From NCBI RefSeq assembly GCF_026625865.1, contig NZ_CP113067.1:2728001-2792000 (forward strand): a DNA stretch of 64,000 bases, read 5' to 3'. A program made the position numbers and the translations under genes. Every line of letters begins with the position of its first letter. Positions within the stretch are counted from its first letter, which is position 1. Under the pieces are notes generated by a model that worked only from the letters and a program-made list of their open reading frames with translations, was not told where the DNA came from and made no database searches. Below, one piece after another: positions 54,352 to 63,741 of this stretch. This DNA comes from Microbacterium sp. SL75 (GTDB lineage Bacteria; Actinomycetota; Actinomycetes; Actinomycetales; Microbacteriaceae).

Positions 54352-55695
54352 TCAGTGCAGGGGTGCCAACCGCCCGATCGCCGCGAGGGGGATGCCCACC
54401 CAGTCCGGGCGGTTGCGCGTCTCGTAGATCGCCTCGTACACGGCTTTGTCGAGCTCGAAGGCCTTCAACAGAGCGTCGTCGTCGGTGCGGGGGCGGCCGG
54501 TCGTCGCGGCGTACCCGTCGAGGAACGCCTGCTGCGCAGCGATGACCCACGCGCGCACGGCTTCGCCGTCGTCGTCGGCGACCGCGCCCGAGACGTAGTC
54601 GAACGAGCGGAGCATTCCCGCGACATCGCGCACGGCGACGTCGGGCTGCAGACGCTCGTTGATCGGGCGAAGCGGCTCGCCCTCGAAGTCCAGGAGCACC
54701 CAGCCGTTCGAGGTGGTGTCGAGCACCTGCCCGAGGTGCAGATCGCCGTGAATGCGCTGAAGAGCCGGCCACCTCACGTCGAGGGCCCTGTCGTAGACCT
54801 CGTGGATCTGCTCCTCGTAGGGCTTGAGAGCGGGCACCTCCATCAGTGCGATGGTCAGGCGGCGCTCCCAGGCGCTGTTCACCGACGACTTGTCGGCCGC
54901 ACTCGGGGGGAATGTCGAGAACCGCTCGGCCAGGGCCACGTGCATGCCGGCGACACTCGCTCCGAGGGCGTACGCACGCTCCGAGAAGTCGTCGCCTGCG
55001 GCGGCGGCATCGAGCGCGACGCGCCACGCATCTTCGACGCCCTCGAAGAACTCCTGCGCGAAGGCGAGCGAACCGCTGACGGGAACGCCCTCCGGGGTCA
55101 TCCAGATTCCGCGTATCTCACCGATCGCTCCGGGCACGAATGAGGCCCCGCCGGCGGCCAGCGCGGACTGGAGCTCGACGTCGGGATTAATCCCCGGATT
55201 CACCTGACGGAACAACTTACAGATGACGGGTACACCCGTTTCTTCACCCTCGAGACGGTAGATGATCGAGGTGTTCGACTGCTCGCCGCTGAGCACGCGG
55301 GCCGTCGTACGCGAGGCCAACGGGCGCCCGTTGGTCGCCCCGAGCGGGATGCCCCGGAAGCCGTCCTCCGGCGCCCCTACCTCGCCGCCCGCGGTGACCA
55401 GCGCGTACAGCGCGTCGGTGAAGGCGGGGTCGGTGGTGGCATCCGTCCATACCTGTCCCTCCGCTGCGGCGCCGATCAGGCTCCCCGGCGGAACCGAGCC
55501 TTCCGCCCGGCGTGCGACGGGCACCTGGTACACGATCGCCGGTTGCACGGCTTCGTCGCGCACCAGCAGCACTCGCGCGTCGGCGGCGTCGAGCGGCCAG
55601 TCGGCCACGAGAGTCAGCCGCGGGTCGCGGCCCTTTGTTCCGTACCAGCGCTGACGCGGCATCCAGACAGCGAGGAGTTCGAGGAGGTCGCCCAT
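54352..55695 (-). CDS. maltokinase-like sugar kinase
   Basis: This 447-residue protein is a full-length member of the maltokinase (Pep2) group, which has the aminoglycoside phosphotransferase fold. It shows HGDLHLGQVL near residue 310 and VLLDFEGEP near 325. Maltokinase makes maltose 1-phosphate for the GlgE pathway. Some actinobacterial relatives are glucosamine kinases. None of treS, glgE or glgB lies in the window, so the substrate is open. The ATG has a leaderless -10 six bases upstream. Confidence 0.85.
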   Translation of the reverse strand: MGDLLELLAVWMPRQRWYGTKGRDPRLTLVADWPLDAADARVLLVRDEAVQPAIVYQVPVARRAEGSVPPGSLIGAAAEGQVWTDATTDPAFTDALYALVTAGGEVGAPEDGFRGIPLGATNGRPLASRTTARVLSGEQSNTSIIYRLEGEETGVPVICKLFRQVNPGINPDVELQSALAAGGASFVPGAIGEIRGIWMTPEGVPVSGSLAFAQEFFEGVEDAWRVALDAAAAGDDFSERAYALGASVAGMHVALAERFSTFPPSAADKSSVNSAWERRLTIALMEVPALKPYEEQIHEVYDRALDVRWPALQRIHGDLHLGQVLDTTSNGWVLLDFEGEPLRPINERLQPDVAVRDVAGMLRSFDYVSGAVADDDGEAVRAWVIAAQQAFLDGYAATTGRPRTDDDALLKAFELDKAVYEAIYETRNRPDWVGIPLAAIGRLAPLH

Positions 55696-55701
55696 GCGGG
55701 C

Positions 55702-55707
55702 AGGCTA
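55702..55707 (-). promoter_or_regulatory. leaderless -10 (TAGCCT) of maltokinase-like gene
   Basis: On the minus strand TAGCCT is followed by GCCCGC and ATG 55695. Confidence 0.5.
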
Positions 55708-55772
55708 ACGCGCCGTCGAGTCCTTCGTGCAGGTCTTGCGCGCGGCCCCTCGTCGGTGAGAGAGGGCGAGAT

Positions 55773-56711
55773 TCAGGATGCCGGCCTCTCGTCGTCACCG
55801 CCCGGCTCGAGCTCGGGGGACTCTGAGCGGTGCTCGTGGCGCGAGAGGGCCCTGCGGGCGATCGCGCCGGTTCGGCGTCCCGCCCCCGCGAGGGCGTCAC
55901 CGGCACGACGAATCCCGCCGAACGCGGCCCGCTCGAGGGGCTCGGTACCGGGCCGCGGCTCGAGGTCTGCGGGAAGCGTCGACGGGGGAGCGCCGAACGC
56001 GCGACGGGCATTGACCAGGACGCGACGACCCAGGATGTTGTTTCCCGCCCCGCCCACGACGGCGCCGACGCCGAAGGGGAGGGCCTTGCCGATCCACGAG
56101 GCACCGCCACGCGCGGCGAACTGACGCACGAACGTCGTCTTGAGCCGGTCGACGAGGGGGCCGACCATCGCGCGCGGCAGCGTCTTGGTCACCATCTCGC
56201 CCCAGTAACTGGAACGCGAGCCCCCACGGCCGGCGGCCTGCGAGGCCAGCTGCGAGACGAGGTCGATGCCCTCCTTGCCGAGCATCAGCGCGAGCACCAG
56301 CGCGCGGCCGCGATCGGGGTCTTCGACCACGACCCCGTGCACCTCGGCGACCGACTGCGCGTACAGAGCGGTCGCCTCGAGAAAGCCCACCGTCTCGACG
56401 CCGCTGAGCGCCAGGGTGACGCCGGTCCCGATACCGGGTACGACGGCGGTCGCTCCCACCGCGGCCCCGCCGGTGGTGACGGCCGCGAGATAGCGCCGCT
56501 CGAGGATTTTCAGGATGTCGTCGACGCCGGCATCCGGATGCCGCAGACGAATGCTGCGCAGGTGCGCGAGCACCACGGGGCGCTGGACCGACAGCACGCG
56601 ATCGAGCATGCGGATGGTGCGCGGGTGCTCCTCCGACCCCACCGGGGGCAGGCCGCCCTTCCAGGGGGCGTCGTCGGGCAGGGTGTGAATGCGGTGCACC
56701 TTCTCAGCCAT
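55773..56711 (-). CDS. conserved membrane-associated protein of unknown function
   Basis: I do not recognise this 312-residue protein with certainty. The N-terminal part (PPVGSEEHPRTIRMLDR...HPDAGVDDILKILERRYL) is helical. It is followed by a Gly-rich hydrophobic stretch (about 80-115, AVVPGIGTGVTLALSGVET). A second hydrophobic Gly-rich segment, PFGVGAVVGGAGN, lies near 220. The tail is Arg/Glu-rich. The layout recalls EcsC-like proteins. ATG 56711 has GGAGG very close upstream. It is divergent from the ABC transporter genes. Confidence 0.7.
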   Translation of the reverse strand: MAEKVHRIHTLPDDAPWKGGLPPVGSEEHPRTIRMLDRVLSVQRPVVLAHLRSIRLRHPDAGVDDILKILERRYLAAVTTGGAAVGATAVVPGIGTGVTLALSGVETVGFLEATALYAQSVAEVHGVVVEDPDRGRALVLALMLGKEGIDLVSQLASQAAGRGGSRSSYWGEMVTKTLPRAMVGPLVDRLKTTFVRQFAARGGASWIGKALPFGVGAVVGGAGNNILGRRVLVNARRAFGAPPSTLPADLEPRPGTEPLERAAFGGIRRAGDALAGAGRRTGAIARRALSRHEHRSESPELEPGGDDERPAS

Positions 56712-56961
56712 GCCTCCATCCTCACCCGGAGGGCGGGTCGGGCGGGGGTGCTTGACGGCCGCGGGGCGTGGTGCGGCGTGCGCAGCCACGAAGTGCGGCC
56801 GCGAGTCGACCCCGAGTGCGCCTGCGCACGTACGCGCCCGGGATGTCGAAGAGGACGTCATCCGTTCAGATGAAATGTTTTGCGGGGATCCACCGGCCTT
56901 TCGTTATCTGTGAGTGTGTGGGGCGCGCGACTGAGCGTCGGTCGGTGTCGGAGGGGGTTGG

Positions 56962-56967
56962 TAGTTT
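56962..56967 (+). promoter_or_regulatory. leaderless -10 (TAGTTT) of ABC ATPase gene
   Basis: TAGTTT is followed by GGTGCG and ATG 56974. Confidence 0.5.
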
Positions 56968-56973
56968 GGTGCG

Positions 56974-59151
56974 ATGACAGCGTCGCTGCCGGAGCCCCCC
57001 GAAAAGTCCTCTTCAGATACCGAGGGCGCGGCGGCGAGCGCCGAAGCCGCGGTGTCGCCCCCGGCCAAGCCCCGCGCGCCGCGTGCGACCACGCCGCGAA
57101 CTCCGCGACGCCCGACGGCGAAGGCTGCGGACGCCGATTCGGCAGAGGCACCCCAGGCGACCGTCCCGCCGCGCACCCCGCGGACGACTGCCGCGCGCGC
57201 CGCCTCGGCCGCGGAGACGACCGGCCGGACGCCCGCGGCGAAGAAACCGACTGCGCCGAAGAAGCCCGCCGCGCCGAGGAAGCCTGCTGCTCCCCGCACG
57301 ACGGCGGCGAAGGCTGCGGGGACGAAGGCGGCGGCGGCGAAGCCCGCCGCTCCCAAGAAGCCCGCGGCTCCGCGTCAGACGGCTGCGGCGAAGGCCGCGG
57401 ATGCCAAGGCGGCAGCGGAGGCGGCTGCTCTCGAGCAGTCGCGGGCCGAGGCGACCGTGACCGCGCCGGACGTCGCTATGCCGCCGCTTCTGCCCGATGA
57501 CATCGTGGTGCCGCCGCGCCCGCCGCTACCGGCTGCCAGCGCGACGACCGAGAGCGACGACGCCAATGCAGAGCCCGACCAGGCGGTCGCCGAGCCGGAC
57601 GCGGTGGTCACACCGGATGCGGCGGGCTCCGCTCCGGCTGAGGTTTCCGCCGAGGACTCGTCCGCTGCCGGTGACGCCGAGTCGGAGACCGTTGCCGACC
57701 CGACCCCCGCCGATGTCGCTGTCGAGGAGCCGGTCGTCGATCCGGCTCCCGCCGATGTCGCGGTCGCCGATCCGATCGTCGCCGACGTCGTCGTCGAAGA
57801 ACCGGTTGCCGATCCGGCTCCCGCCGATGTCGCCGTCGAGGAGCCGGCCGCGCAAACCGTGGCCGACCCGACGCCGGCCGACGTCGCCGTCGAGGAGCCC
57901 GCGACTGTCGCAGCAGATACGCCCCAGCAGACCGACGCGTCGTCCTCCCTCGTCATGTCGTCGTCCACCGAGGTCGTCACCGAGACGCCGCTCGAGCACG
58001 ACCTCCCTTCCGACTCGGCAGCTCCGGCCGACACCTCGGCGAGCGAGGAGTCACCCGCGAGCGCCGACGGCGTGAGCGAGCAGGAGGACCCCACCCCCGC
58101 CGACGTGCGCGTCGACGAGGCCGAGCCCGCGGACCCCGAGACCGCCCCGTTCGTCGCTCCGGAGTCGACCGAGGTGCCCGAGACCACCGGCGTCGATGCG
58201 GCGGGCGCCGAAGACGACGGGCAGACCGCCGTCCTCGACGCATCCCCGGCCGAGACGATCGAGCGCGCCGTCGACCCCGAGCCACGCTCCGAGGTGGACG
58301 AGCCCGTCACCCAGGTCGACGACGCGCTCGTCCCCACCGCGGTGGTTGCGCAGCCGGTCGATGCGCCCACGGCATCCGACGACGAAACCGCCGTCCCGGC
58401 TCTCGCCCTGCGCACGATCACGAAGAGCTTCGGCGAACTGCGCGCCGTGGACGCGATCGATCTGACCGTGCCCGCGGGGGCGTTCTACGGCCTGGTCGGA
58501 CCGAACGGCGCCGGAAAGACCACGACCCTGTCGATCATCGCGGGCCTCCTGCGTCCTGACCGCGGCACCGTCACGATCAACGGTGTCGACGCGGCCAAGC
58601 GCTCGCGCGAGGCCAAGAAGCTCATCGGCGTACTGCCCGACCGGCTGCGCACCTTCGACCGGCTCACCGGCCGTCAACTGCTGTCGTATTACGGCGCGCT
58701 GCGCGGGCTGCCCGCCCCGCTGGTCGAGAGCCGCACCGCCGACCTCGCTCGTGCCTTCGACCTCGTCGAAGCGCTCTCGCGCCCGGTGTCGGACTACTCC
58801 GCCGGTATGACCAAGAAGGTCATGCTCGCGGGGGCCATGATCCACTCGCCGCGTCTGCTCGTGCTCGACGAGCCCTTCGAGGCCGTCGACCCGGTGTCGA
58901 GCGGCGTGATCCTCGACATCCTCGGCACCTACGTCGAACACGGCGGCACGGTCATCCTTTCGAGCCACGGCATGGAGCTCGTCGAGCGCGTGTGCTCACG
59001 CGTCGCCGTCATCGTGTCGGGTCAGGTGCTCGCCGAGGGCACCGTCGACGAGGTGCGCGGCGAGGGAACGCTCGAACAGCGCTTCCGCGAACTCTCCGGT
59101 GGTCTCGGCGACGTGGAGGGACTCGAGTGGTTGCACACGTTCTCCGCCTGA
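56974..59151 (+). CDS. ABC transporter ATPase with long low-complexity N-terminus
   Basis: This 725-residue protein has an ordinary ATPase domain only at about 468-715: Walker A GPNGAGKTT (509-517), a signature YSAGMTKKV in place of LSGGQ, LLVLDEPFEAVDP and the switch His in LSSHG. The first 465 residues are low-complexity: Ala/Pro/Lys/Arg-rich to about 145, then acidic with about five repeats of DPxPADVAVEEP. The tail resembles a histone-like basic region followed by an acidic region. It pairs with the next gene, which overlaps by 25 bases. The transported substrate is unknown. Confidence 0.87.
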   Translation: MTASLPEPPEKSSSDTEGAAASAEAAVSPPAKPRAPRATTPRTPRRPTAKAADADSAEAPQATVPPRTPRTTAARAASAAETTGRTPAAKKPTAPKKPAAPRKPAAPRTTAAKAAGTKAAAAKPAAPKKPAAPRQTAAAKAADAKAAAEAAALEQSRAEATVTAPDVAMPPLLPDDIVVPPRPPLPAASATTESDDANAEPDQAVAEPDAVVTPDAAGSAPAEVSAEDSSAAGDAESETVADPTPADVAVEEPVVDPAPADVAVADPIVADVVVEEPVADPAPADVAVEEPAAQTVADPTPADVAVEEPATVAADTPQQTDASSSLVMSSSTEVVTETPLEHDLPSDSAAPADTSASEESPASADGVSEQEDPTPADVRVDEAEPADPETAPFVAPESTEVPETTGVDAAGAEDDGQTAVLDASPAETIERAVDPEPRSEVDEPVTQVDDALVPTAVVAQPVDAPTASDDETAVPALALRTITKSFGELRAVDAIDLTVPAGAFYGLVGPNGAGKTTTLSIIAGLLRPDRGTVTINGVDAAKRSREAKKLIGVLPDRLRTFDRLTGRQLLSYYGALRGLPAPLVESRTADLARAFDLVEALSRPVSDYSAGMTKKVMLAGAMIHSPRLLVLDEPFEAVDPVSSGVILDILGTYVEHGGTVILSSHGMELVERVCSRVAVIVSGQVLAEGTVDEVRGEGTLEQRFRELSGGLGDVEGLEWLHTFSA

Positions 59152-60689
59152 GACTCGCCATGATGCTGGGCGCCCTCCGGGGCGACCGGCGCGAGGTCGT
59201 CCGGCGCGCCATCGGCGTCGTCATCCTCATCGCCGCCACCGTCGTTGCGGCGACGAGCGCCGCCGGTCTGGCGGATGCCAGCCCCCTCACCACCGCCGTC
59301 GTCACGGTGCTCGCGGGGTCGGCGGTGACGCTCGGCTTCGCGGTCGGTCCGCCCGTGACCGCCTCGATCGACCCCCTCGACCCGCGCCGCTTCGCCGTCG
59401 TCGGGCCCGAGCCTCGGCCCCTGGCTGGCGCGCTGCTGCTGGCCGGGTTCCTCTCCGTGCCGGTGCTGGTCGTGCTCGTCCTCGGGGTCAGCCTCGCCGT
59501 CGCGTGGGGCGCGCACGGCGCCTCGGCCTGGGCGAGTGCGGCATCGGTCGTTCTGGGGCTGACGACCTGTGTGCTGTTCGCTCGCGTGAGCATGGCGCTC
59601 GGCGCCCTCGTGCAGCGACCGCGGCAGTCGCGCGAACTCGTCGGCGTGTATCTCATCGCCGTTCTCGTCGTCGTCGTGCCGGTGGGTGTCTTCCTCGGAT
59701 CGCTCGAGTGGCGGGGGGTCGTGCCGTCGCAGCTCGCCTCGGCGGCTGAGGTGCTCGCGTGGACCCCGATCGGGGCTGCGTGGGGTATCGCCCTCGCACC
59801 GTCGGTGGGAGCGGCCGTCGGCAGCCTCGTCGTGGCCCTCGCAACCGTCGCCGCGCTGGGACTCGCCTGGTTCGCCCTCGTCAACGTCCTGCTCACCACC
59901 ACCCGTCGTCCGGCCGCGGTGCGCGAGCGCGGCGGCCTCGGCTGGTTCGCGATCCTTCCGGGCACGCCGGGGGGAGCGGTCGCCGCCCGCAGTCTCTCGT
60001 ACTGGTTGCGCGACCGCCGGTACATCGTCAACGTCGTCATCGTGCCGATCGCCGCCGTCGTCTCGACGGTGCCGTTGCTCGTCGCCGGCGTCCCGTTCGA
60101 ACTCGCCGTCCTGCTGCCGGTGCCGATCATGGCGCTGTTCTTCGGGTGGCTGCCGCACAACGACCTCGCGTACGACTCCACCGCGCTCTGGATGCACATC
60201 GCCAGCGGCATGCGCGGGGCTCCCGACCGCATCGGGCGTCTGGTGCCCGTGCTGCTCATCGGCATCCCGATCCTCGCCGTCACCCTGCCGCTCGCCATCG
60301 TCGCGCACGGGCGCTGGGCGATCTTCCCGGCGATGGTCGGGGTGTGCGCGGCTCTGTTCCTGGCGGGGCTGGGGCTGTCGAGCATCTCCTCGGTGGTGGC
60401 GCCCTACGCGGTCTCTCGACCGGGGGACAGCCCCTTCCAGCAACCGCAGCGCACGGGCTCGGGCGGCGTCGTCGCCCAGGGGCTCGTGATGGCCGGCGCG
60501 ATCGTCGCGGCTTCGCCTGCGGCATGGCTCACATGGCGGGCGATCAACGGCGAGACTGTCGACACGGCGCTGGCGCTCTGGGTCGGCATCGGTGCCGGAG
60601 CCATCGTGCTCGTCGTCGGCGTCGCGATCGGTGCGGCTCTCTTCGAGCGCCGCGGAACGCGTCTCATGGAGTTCGCCGAAGCGACCTGA
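59127..60689 (+). CDS. ABC transporter permease
   Basis: This 520-residue membrane protein has about twelve helices and no recognisable binding-protein or substrate motif. It belongs with the preceding ATPase. I chose GTG 59127 (VAHVLRLRLAMMLGALRGDRR) because GGAGGG lies seven bases before it. An upstream frame starting at 58992 lies in the ATPase gene. The product may be an exporter. Confidence 0.85.
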   Translation: MVAHVLRLRLAMMLGALRGDRREVVRRAIGVVILIAATVVAATSAAGLADASPLTTAVVTVLAGSAVTLGFAVGPPVTASIDPLDPRRFAVVGPEPRPLAGALLLAGFLSVPVLVVLVLGVSLAVAWGAHGASAWASAASVVLGLTTCVLFARVSMALGALVQRPRQSRELVGVYLIAVLVVVVPVGVFLGSLEWRGVVPSQLASAAEVLAWTPIGAAWGIALAPSVGAAVGSLVVALATVAALGLAWFALVNVLLTTTRRPAAVRERGGLGWFAILPGTPGGAVAARSLSYWLRDRRYIVNVVIVPIAAVVSTVPLLVAGVPFELAVLLPVPIMALFFGWLPHNDLAYDSTALWMHIASGMRGAPDRIGRLVPVLLIGIPILAVTLPLAIVAHGRWAIFPAMVGVCAALFLAGLGLSSISSVVAPYAVSRPGDSPFQQPQRTGSGGVVAQGLVMAGAIVAASPAAWLTWRAINGETVDTALALWVGIGAGAIVLVVGVAIGAALFERRGTRLMEFAEAT

Positions 60690-60726
60690 CCTGGCTCGCG
60701 ACCGACCCGTCAGGGCTGACCGCGGC

Positions 60727-60732
60727 TACACT
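60727..60732 (+). promoter_or_regulatory. -10 (TACACT) of DUF3039 gene, near-leaderless
   Basis: TACACT is followed by eight bases and ATG 60741. No ribosome site stands in that gap. Confidence 0.5.
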
Positions 60733-60740
60733 GGCTCTCC

Positions 60741-61007
60741 ATGAGCACGCCTCTCGACAGTCCTGACAGCGGGGGTCTCGCGACCCTGGATCGTGAGCTC
60801 GAAGAGCTCATCCGCGAGGAGAACATCGAGCCCGGTGATCACGAGCGGTTCTCCCATTACGTGAAGAAGGACAAGATCCTCGAGTCCGCCCTCAGCGGCA
60901 AGCCGGTGCGCGCCCTCTGCGGCAAGAAGTGGACTCCGGGGCGCGACCCCGAGAAGTTCCCCGTCTGCCCGCAGTGCAAAGAGATCTACGAATCCCTCAT
61001 CAACTGA
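60741..61007 (+). CDS. DUF3039 zinc-ribbon-like protein
   Basis: This 88-residue actinobacterial protein has a conserved zinc-binding core: HYVKKDKI, then RALCGKKW and FPVCPQCKEIYE (cysteines C..C..C). The function is unknown. It lies between the transporter and pncB, with a strong terminator after it. Confidence 0.92.
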   Translation: MSTPLDSPDSGGLATLDRELEELIREENIEPGDHERFSHYVKKDKILESALSGKPVRALCGKKWTPGRDPEKFPVCPQCKEIYESLIN

Positions 61008-61024
61008 GGTCTTCTCGCTCCGCC

Positions 61025-61081
61025 TGAGGGGCCGGAAAGCGTCGCCCCGGCTAGCGCTCGGCGGCGCTCTCCGGCCCCTCA
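61025..61081. terminator. bidirectional terminator between DUF3039 and pncB
   Basis: A 22-base stem (61025-61046 with 61060-61081, two mismatches that can be G-U pairs) and a 13-base loop lie between convergent gene ends. Confidence 0.8.
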
Positions 61082-61145
61082 CGCGCGTCCGCCGCGTGAA
61101 GGGCCCGTGCGCCCCGGACCCGCCGCTCAGCGCGCGCGCCGGGGC

Positions 61146-62471
61146 TCACCGCGTTTCGCGGTACTCCGTCGGCAGCGCCGGGTCGGCCTTGCTCAGCGCC
61201 AGGGCGCGCACGGGCAGTTCCTCACGCACGCGGGCGTGATGGGCCCGCGCGGCCTGGACTCCGGCCGAGCCGAGAGCACCGGCATCCGCCTCGCCGTGCT
61301 CCATGAGCGTCGCCTGCAGCGCACGCGCATCGGGGTGTTCGGCCGCGGTCGAGAGTTCTTCGAAGCCGTCGCTGACGACGATGAGCTCCGAGGTCGCGGT
61401 GCCGGATTCCAGGGTCCGGAACGCGGCCTTCCGCCCCCCGTGCGAGGCCTTCTGCGCGGATGCCTTGGCCACGGCCACCCACGAGCCGTCGGCGGCCTCT
61501 CGGGCCACGAGCTTGAAGACCAGCCCCGCGGTCGGGACGCCCGAGCCTGTCGCGACCGAGGTGCCCACGCCGTACGAGTCGACGGGTGAGGCCGCCAGGG
61601 CGGCGAGAGCGTACTCGTCGAGGTCGCTGGTCACCGTGATGCGGGTGCTCGTGGCGCCCAGTTCATCGAGCAGCGCGCGCACCTCGCCCGCGACGATCGG
61701 CAGGTCGCCGGAGTCGATGCGCACCCCGCCCAGGTCGGTGCCGGCGACGCGGACGGCGGTCTTGACCCCCTCGGTGATGTCGTACGTGTCGATCAGCAGG
61801 GTCGTCCCGGCGCCGAGAGCGTCGATCTGCGACCGGAAGGCGTCTTCTTCGCTGTCGTGCAGCAGCGTCCAGGCGTGAGCGGCGGTGCCCATGGTCGGCA
61901 CACCCCAGCGGCGACCGGCCTCGAGGTTGCTGGTCGCCGAGAACCCGGCGATGTACGCCGCGCGGGCCGCGGCGACCGCGGCCTCTTCGCTCGCGCGGCG
62001 CGACCCCATCTCGGCGAGTGGTCGGTCGCCCGCGGCCACGCTCATGCGGGCGGCGGCGGTGGCGACGGCGGAGTCGTAGTTCAGGATGCTGAGTGCGAGC
62101 GTCTCGAGCAGTACGGCCTCGGCGAACGTTCCCTCGATCGTGAGCAGGGGAGACCCGGGGAAATAGACCTCGCCCTCGCGATACCCCGTCACCGACCCCG
62201 TGAAGCGGTAGTCGGCGAGGAAGTCGAGGGTTCCGCCATCGACCACCCGGTTGTCGCGGAGGAAGCGCAGTTCGTCGTCGCCGAAGCGGAAGTCGCGGAT
62301 CGCTTCGAGCAGACGCCCCGTCCCCGCGACGACGCCGAACCGGCGCCCACCCGACAGGCGTCGGCCGAACACCTCGAACACGCAGCGGCGCGAGGCCGTG
62401 CCGTCGCGGAGCGCCGCGTCGAGCATCGTGAGTTCGTAACGGTCGGTGTGCAGGGCGGTGCTGCGGCTCAT
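61146..62471 (-). CDS. pncB: nicotinate phosphoribosyltransferase
   Basis: This 441-residue enzyme makes nicotinate mononucleotide from nicotinate and PRPP in NAD salvage. It shows the N-terminal TDRYELTM, EMGSRRASEEAA near 155, the phosphorylated H199 in VPTMGTAAHAW and GGVRIDSGDL near 258. ATG 62471 has a leaderless -10 six bases upstream; the longer frame upstream is low-complexity intergenic DNA. Confidence 0.93.
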   Translation of the reverse strand: MSRSTALHTDRYELTMLDAALRDGTASRRCVFEVFGRRLSGGRRFGVVAGTGRLLEAIRDFRFGDDELRFLRDNRVVDGGTLDFLADYRFTGSVTGYREGEVYFPGSPLLTIEGTFAEAVLLETLALSILNYDSAVATAAARMSVAAGDRPLAEMGSRRASEEAAVAAARAAYIAGFSATSNLEAGRRWGVPTMGTAAHAWTLLHDSEEDAFRSQIDALGAGTTLLIDTYDITEGVKTAVRVAGTDLGGVRIDSGDLPIVAGEVRALLDELGATSTRITVTSDLDEYALAALAASPVDSYGVGTSVATGSGVPTAGLVFKLVAREAADGSWVAVAKASAQKASHGGRKAAFRTLESGTATSELIVVSDGFEELSTAAEHPDARALQATLMEHGEADAGALGSAGVQAARAHHARVREELPVRALALSKADPALPTEYRETR

Positions 62472-62477
62472 GGCGCC

Positions 62478-62483
62478 AGCATA
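62478..62483 (-). promoter_or_regulatory. leaderless -10 (TATGCT) of pncB
   Basis: On the minus strand TATGCT is followed by GGCGCC and ATG 62471. The box is a close match to TANNNT and supports that start. Confidence 0.55.
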
Positions 62484-62547
62484 TTGCGGCCCCGTGGCCG
62501 TGCCCGCGCGGACTCCCGCGCTTGACAGTCGCCGCCCGGCGTACCGA

Positions 62548-62826
62548 ACTCCTGAACTTTCGGGGGATGCGAGCCATGGATGCCGTGGCACCGCGAACCG
62601 TCGAATTTCCTCAGGAGTTTCGCACGCCGCGCGTCCCCGGCCACCCCTGTGCCGGGCCACCCCCGCCCCCGGCCACCCCCGCGCCGGCCACCCCCGCGCC
62701 GCGCCCGCGCCGGCAACCAGCCCGAGCGCCCGCACCCGCGCCGCGTCGTGCGAAACTCCTGACTTTCCGACCGTGAGACGGCCGAACGGCAGCACATGGC
62801 GCCTCTTCGCCTCGTTTTTCAGGAGT
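62548..62826. repeat. inverted pair of palindromic elements around a GC-rich tandem tract
   Basis: Two elements are seen. Each has arms ACTCCTGA and TCAGGAGT: 62548-62555 with 62611-62618, and 62755-62762 with 62819-62826. The outer flank GTGCGAA-ACTCCTGA occurs at the inner end of both elements, so they lie in opposite orientation. Between them (62640-62745) lies a tandem GGCCACCCC(C) tract. The 404-base gap between pncB and murI holds nothing else but promoters at its two ends. Confidence 0.6.
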
Positions 62827-62873
62827 TCGACACCACCCGATGTCGGAGACCAGCCCGGTCCACCCCCTCCCGA

Positions 62874-62879
62874 TAGGCT
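62874..62879 (+). promoter_or_regulatory. -10 (TAGGCT) of murI, near-leaderless
   Basis: TAGGCT is followed by eight bases and ATG 62888. No ribosome site is needed or seen. Confidence 0.5.
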
Positions 62880-62887
62880 GGAGCCCT

Positions 62888-63706
62888 ATGAACGACGCGC
62901 CGATCGGGATCTTCGACTCAGGAGTCGGCGGACTCACCGTCGCCCGGGCCGTCTCTCAGCAGCTGCCGCGCGAGTCCATCCTCTACATCGGCGACACCGC
63001 CCGCTCGCCCTACGGCCCGAAGCCGATCGCCGACGTTCGCAAGTACTCGCTCGAGGTGCTCGACACCCTCGTCGAGCAGGGTGTCAAGATGCTCGTGATC
63101 GCGTGCAACACCGCCTCGGCTGCGATGCTCCGCGACGCGCGCGAGCGCTACGACGTGCCGGTGGTCGAGGTCATCGGCCCCGCCGTGCGCACCGCGATGT
63201 CGACCACCCGCAACGGTCGCATCGGCGTGATCGGCACCGTCGGCACCATCGGCTCCCGCGCGTACCAGGACATGCTCGAGGTCAACGAGCGCCTGACGGT
63301 CTTCGCCGAGGCCTGCCCGCGCTTCGTCGAGTTCGTCGAGGCAGGGGTCACCGACTCGCCCGAAGTCCTCGCCACCGCCGAGCAGTACCTCGCGCCGCTC
63401 CGCCACGCTGGCGTGGACACCCTCGTGCTCGGCTGCACCCACTACCCGTTCCTCGAGGGCGCCATCAGCTACGTCATGGGCCCCGAGGTCAGCCTCGTCT
63501 CGAGCGACAGTGAGACCGCGAAAGACGTCTATCGCCAGCTCGTGTCGCGCGACCTTCTCGCGACACCGGATGCCGTGCCCACCGCCCGCTACGAAGCCAC
63601 GGGCTCATCGGCCGACGACTTCGTGCGCCTCGCTCACCGCCTCATGGGCCGCGAGGTGCGCGAGGTGCAGCTCGTGCAGACCGGCGCCATCGACCTGCCG
63701 CGCTGA
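62888..63706 (+). CDS. murI: glutamate racemase
   Basis: This 272-residue enzyme supplies D-glutamate for peptidoglycan. The two catalytic cysteines are C73 in IACNTAS and C183 in LGCTHYP, with D10-S11 in IFDSGVGG. The gene order murI-rph is common in actinobacteria. rph follows after 35 bases. Confidence 0.95.
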   Translation: MNDAPIGIFDSGVGGLTVARAVSQQLPRESILYIGDTARSPYGPKPIADVRKYSLEVLDTLVEQGVKMLVIACNTASAAMLRDARERYDVPVVEVIGPAVRTAMSTTRNGRIGVIGTVGTIGSRAYQDMLEVNERLTVFAEACPRFVEFVEAGVTDSPEVLATAEQYLAPLRHAGVDTLVLGCTHYPFLEGAISYVMGPEVSLVSSDSETAKDVYRQLVSRDLLATPDAVPTARYEATGSSADDFVRLAHRLMGREVREVQLVQTGAIDLPR

Positions 63707-63741
63707 GTCGCGGCATCCATTCCCGTTCCCCTGGAGGACCC

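Noticed and set aside
57700..57910. Separate gene encoded by the repeat region of the ABC ATPase
   Set aside because: The frame is continuous with the ATPase and no start or stop separates them.
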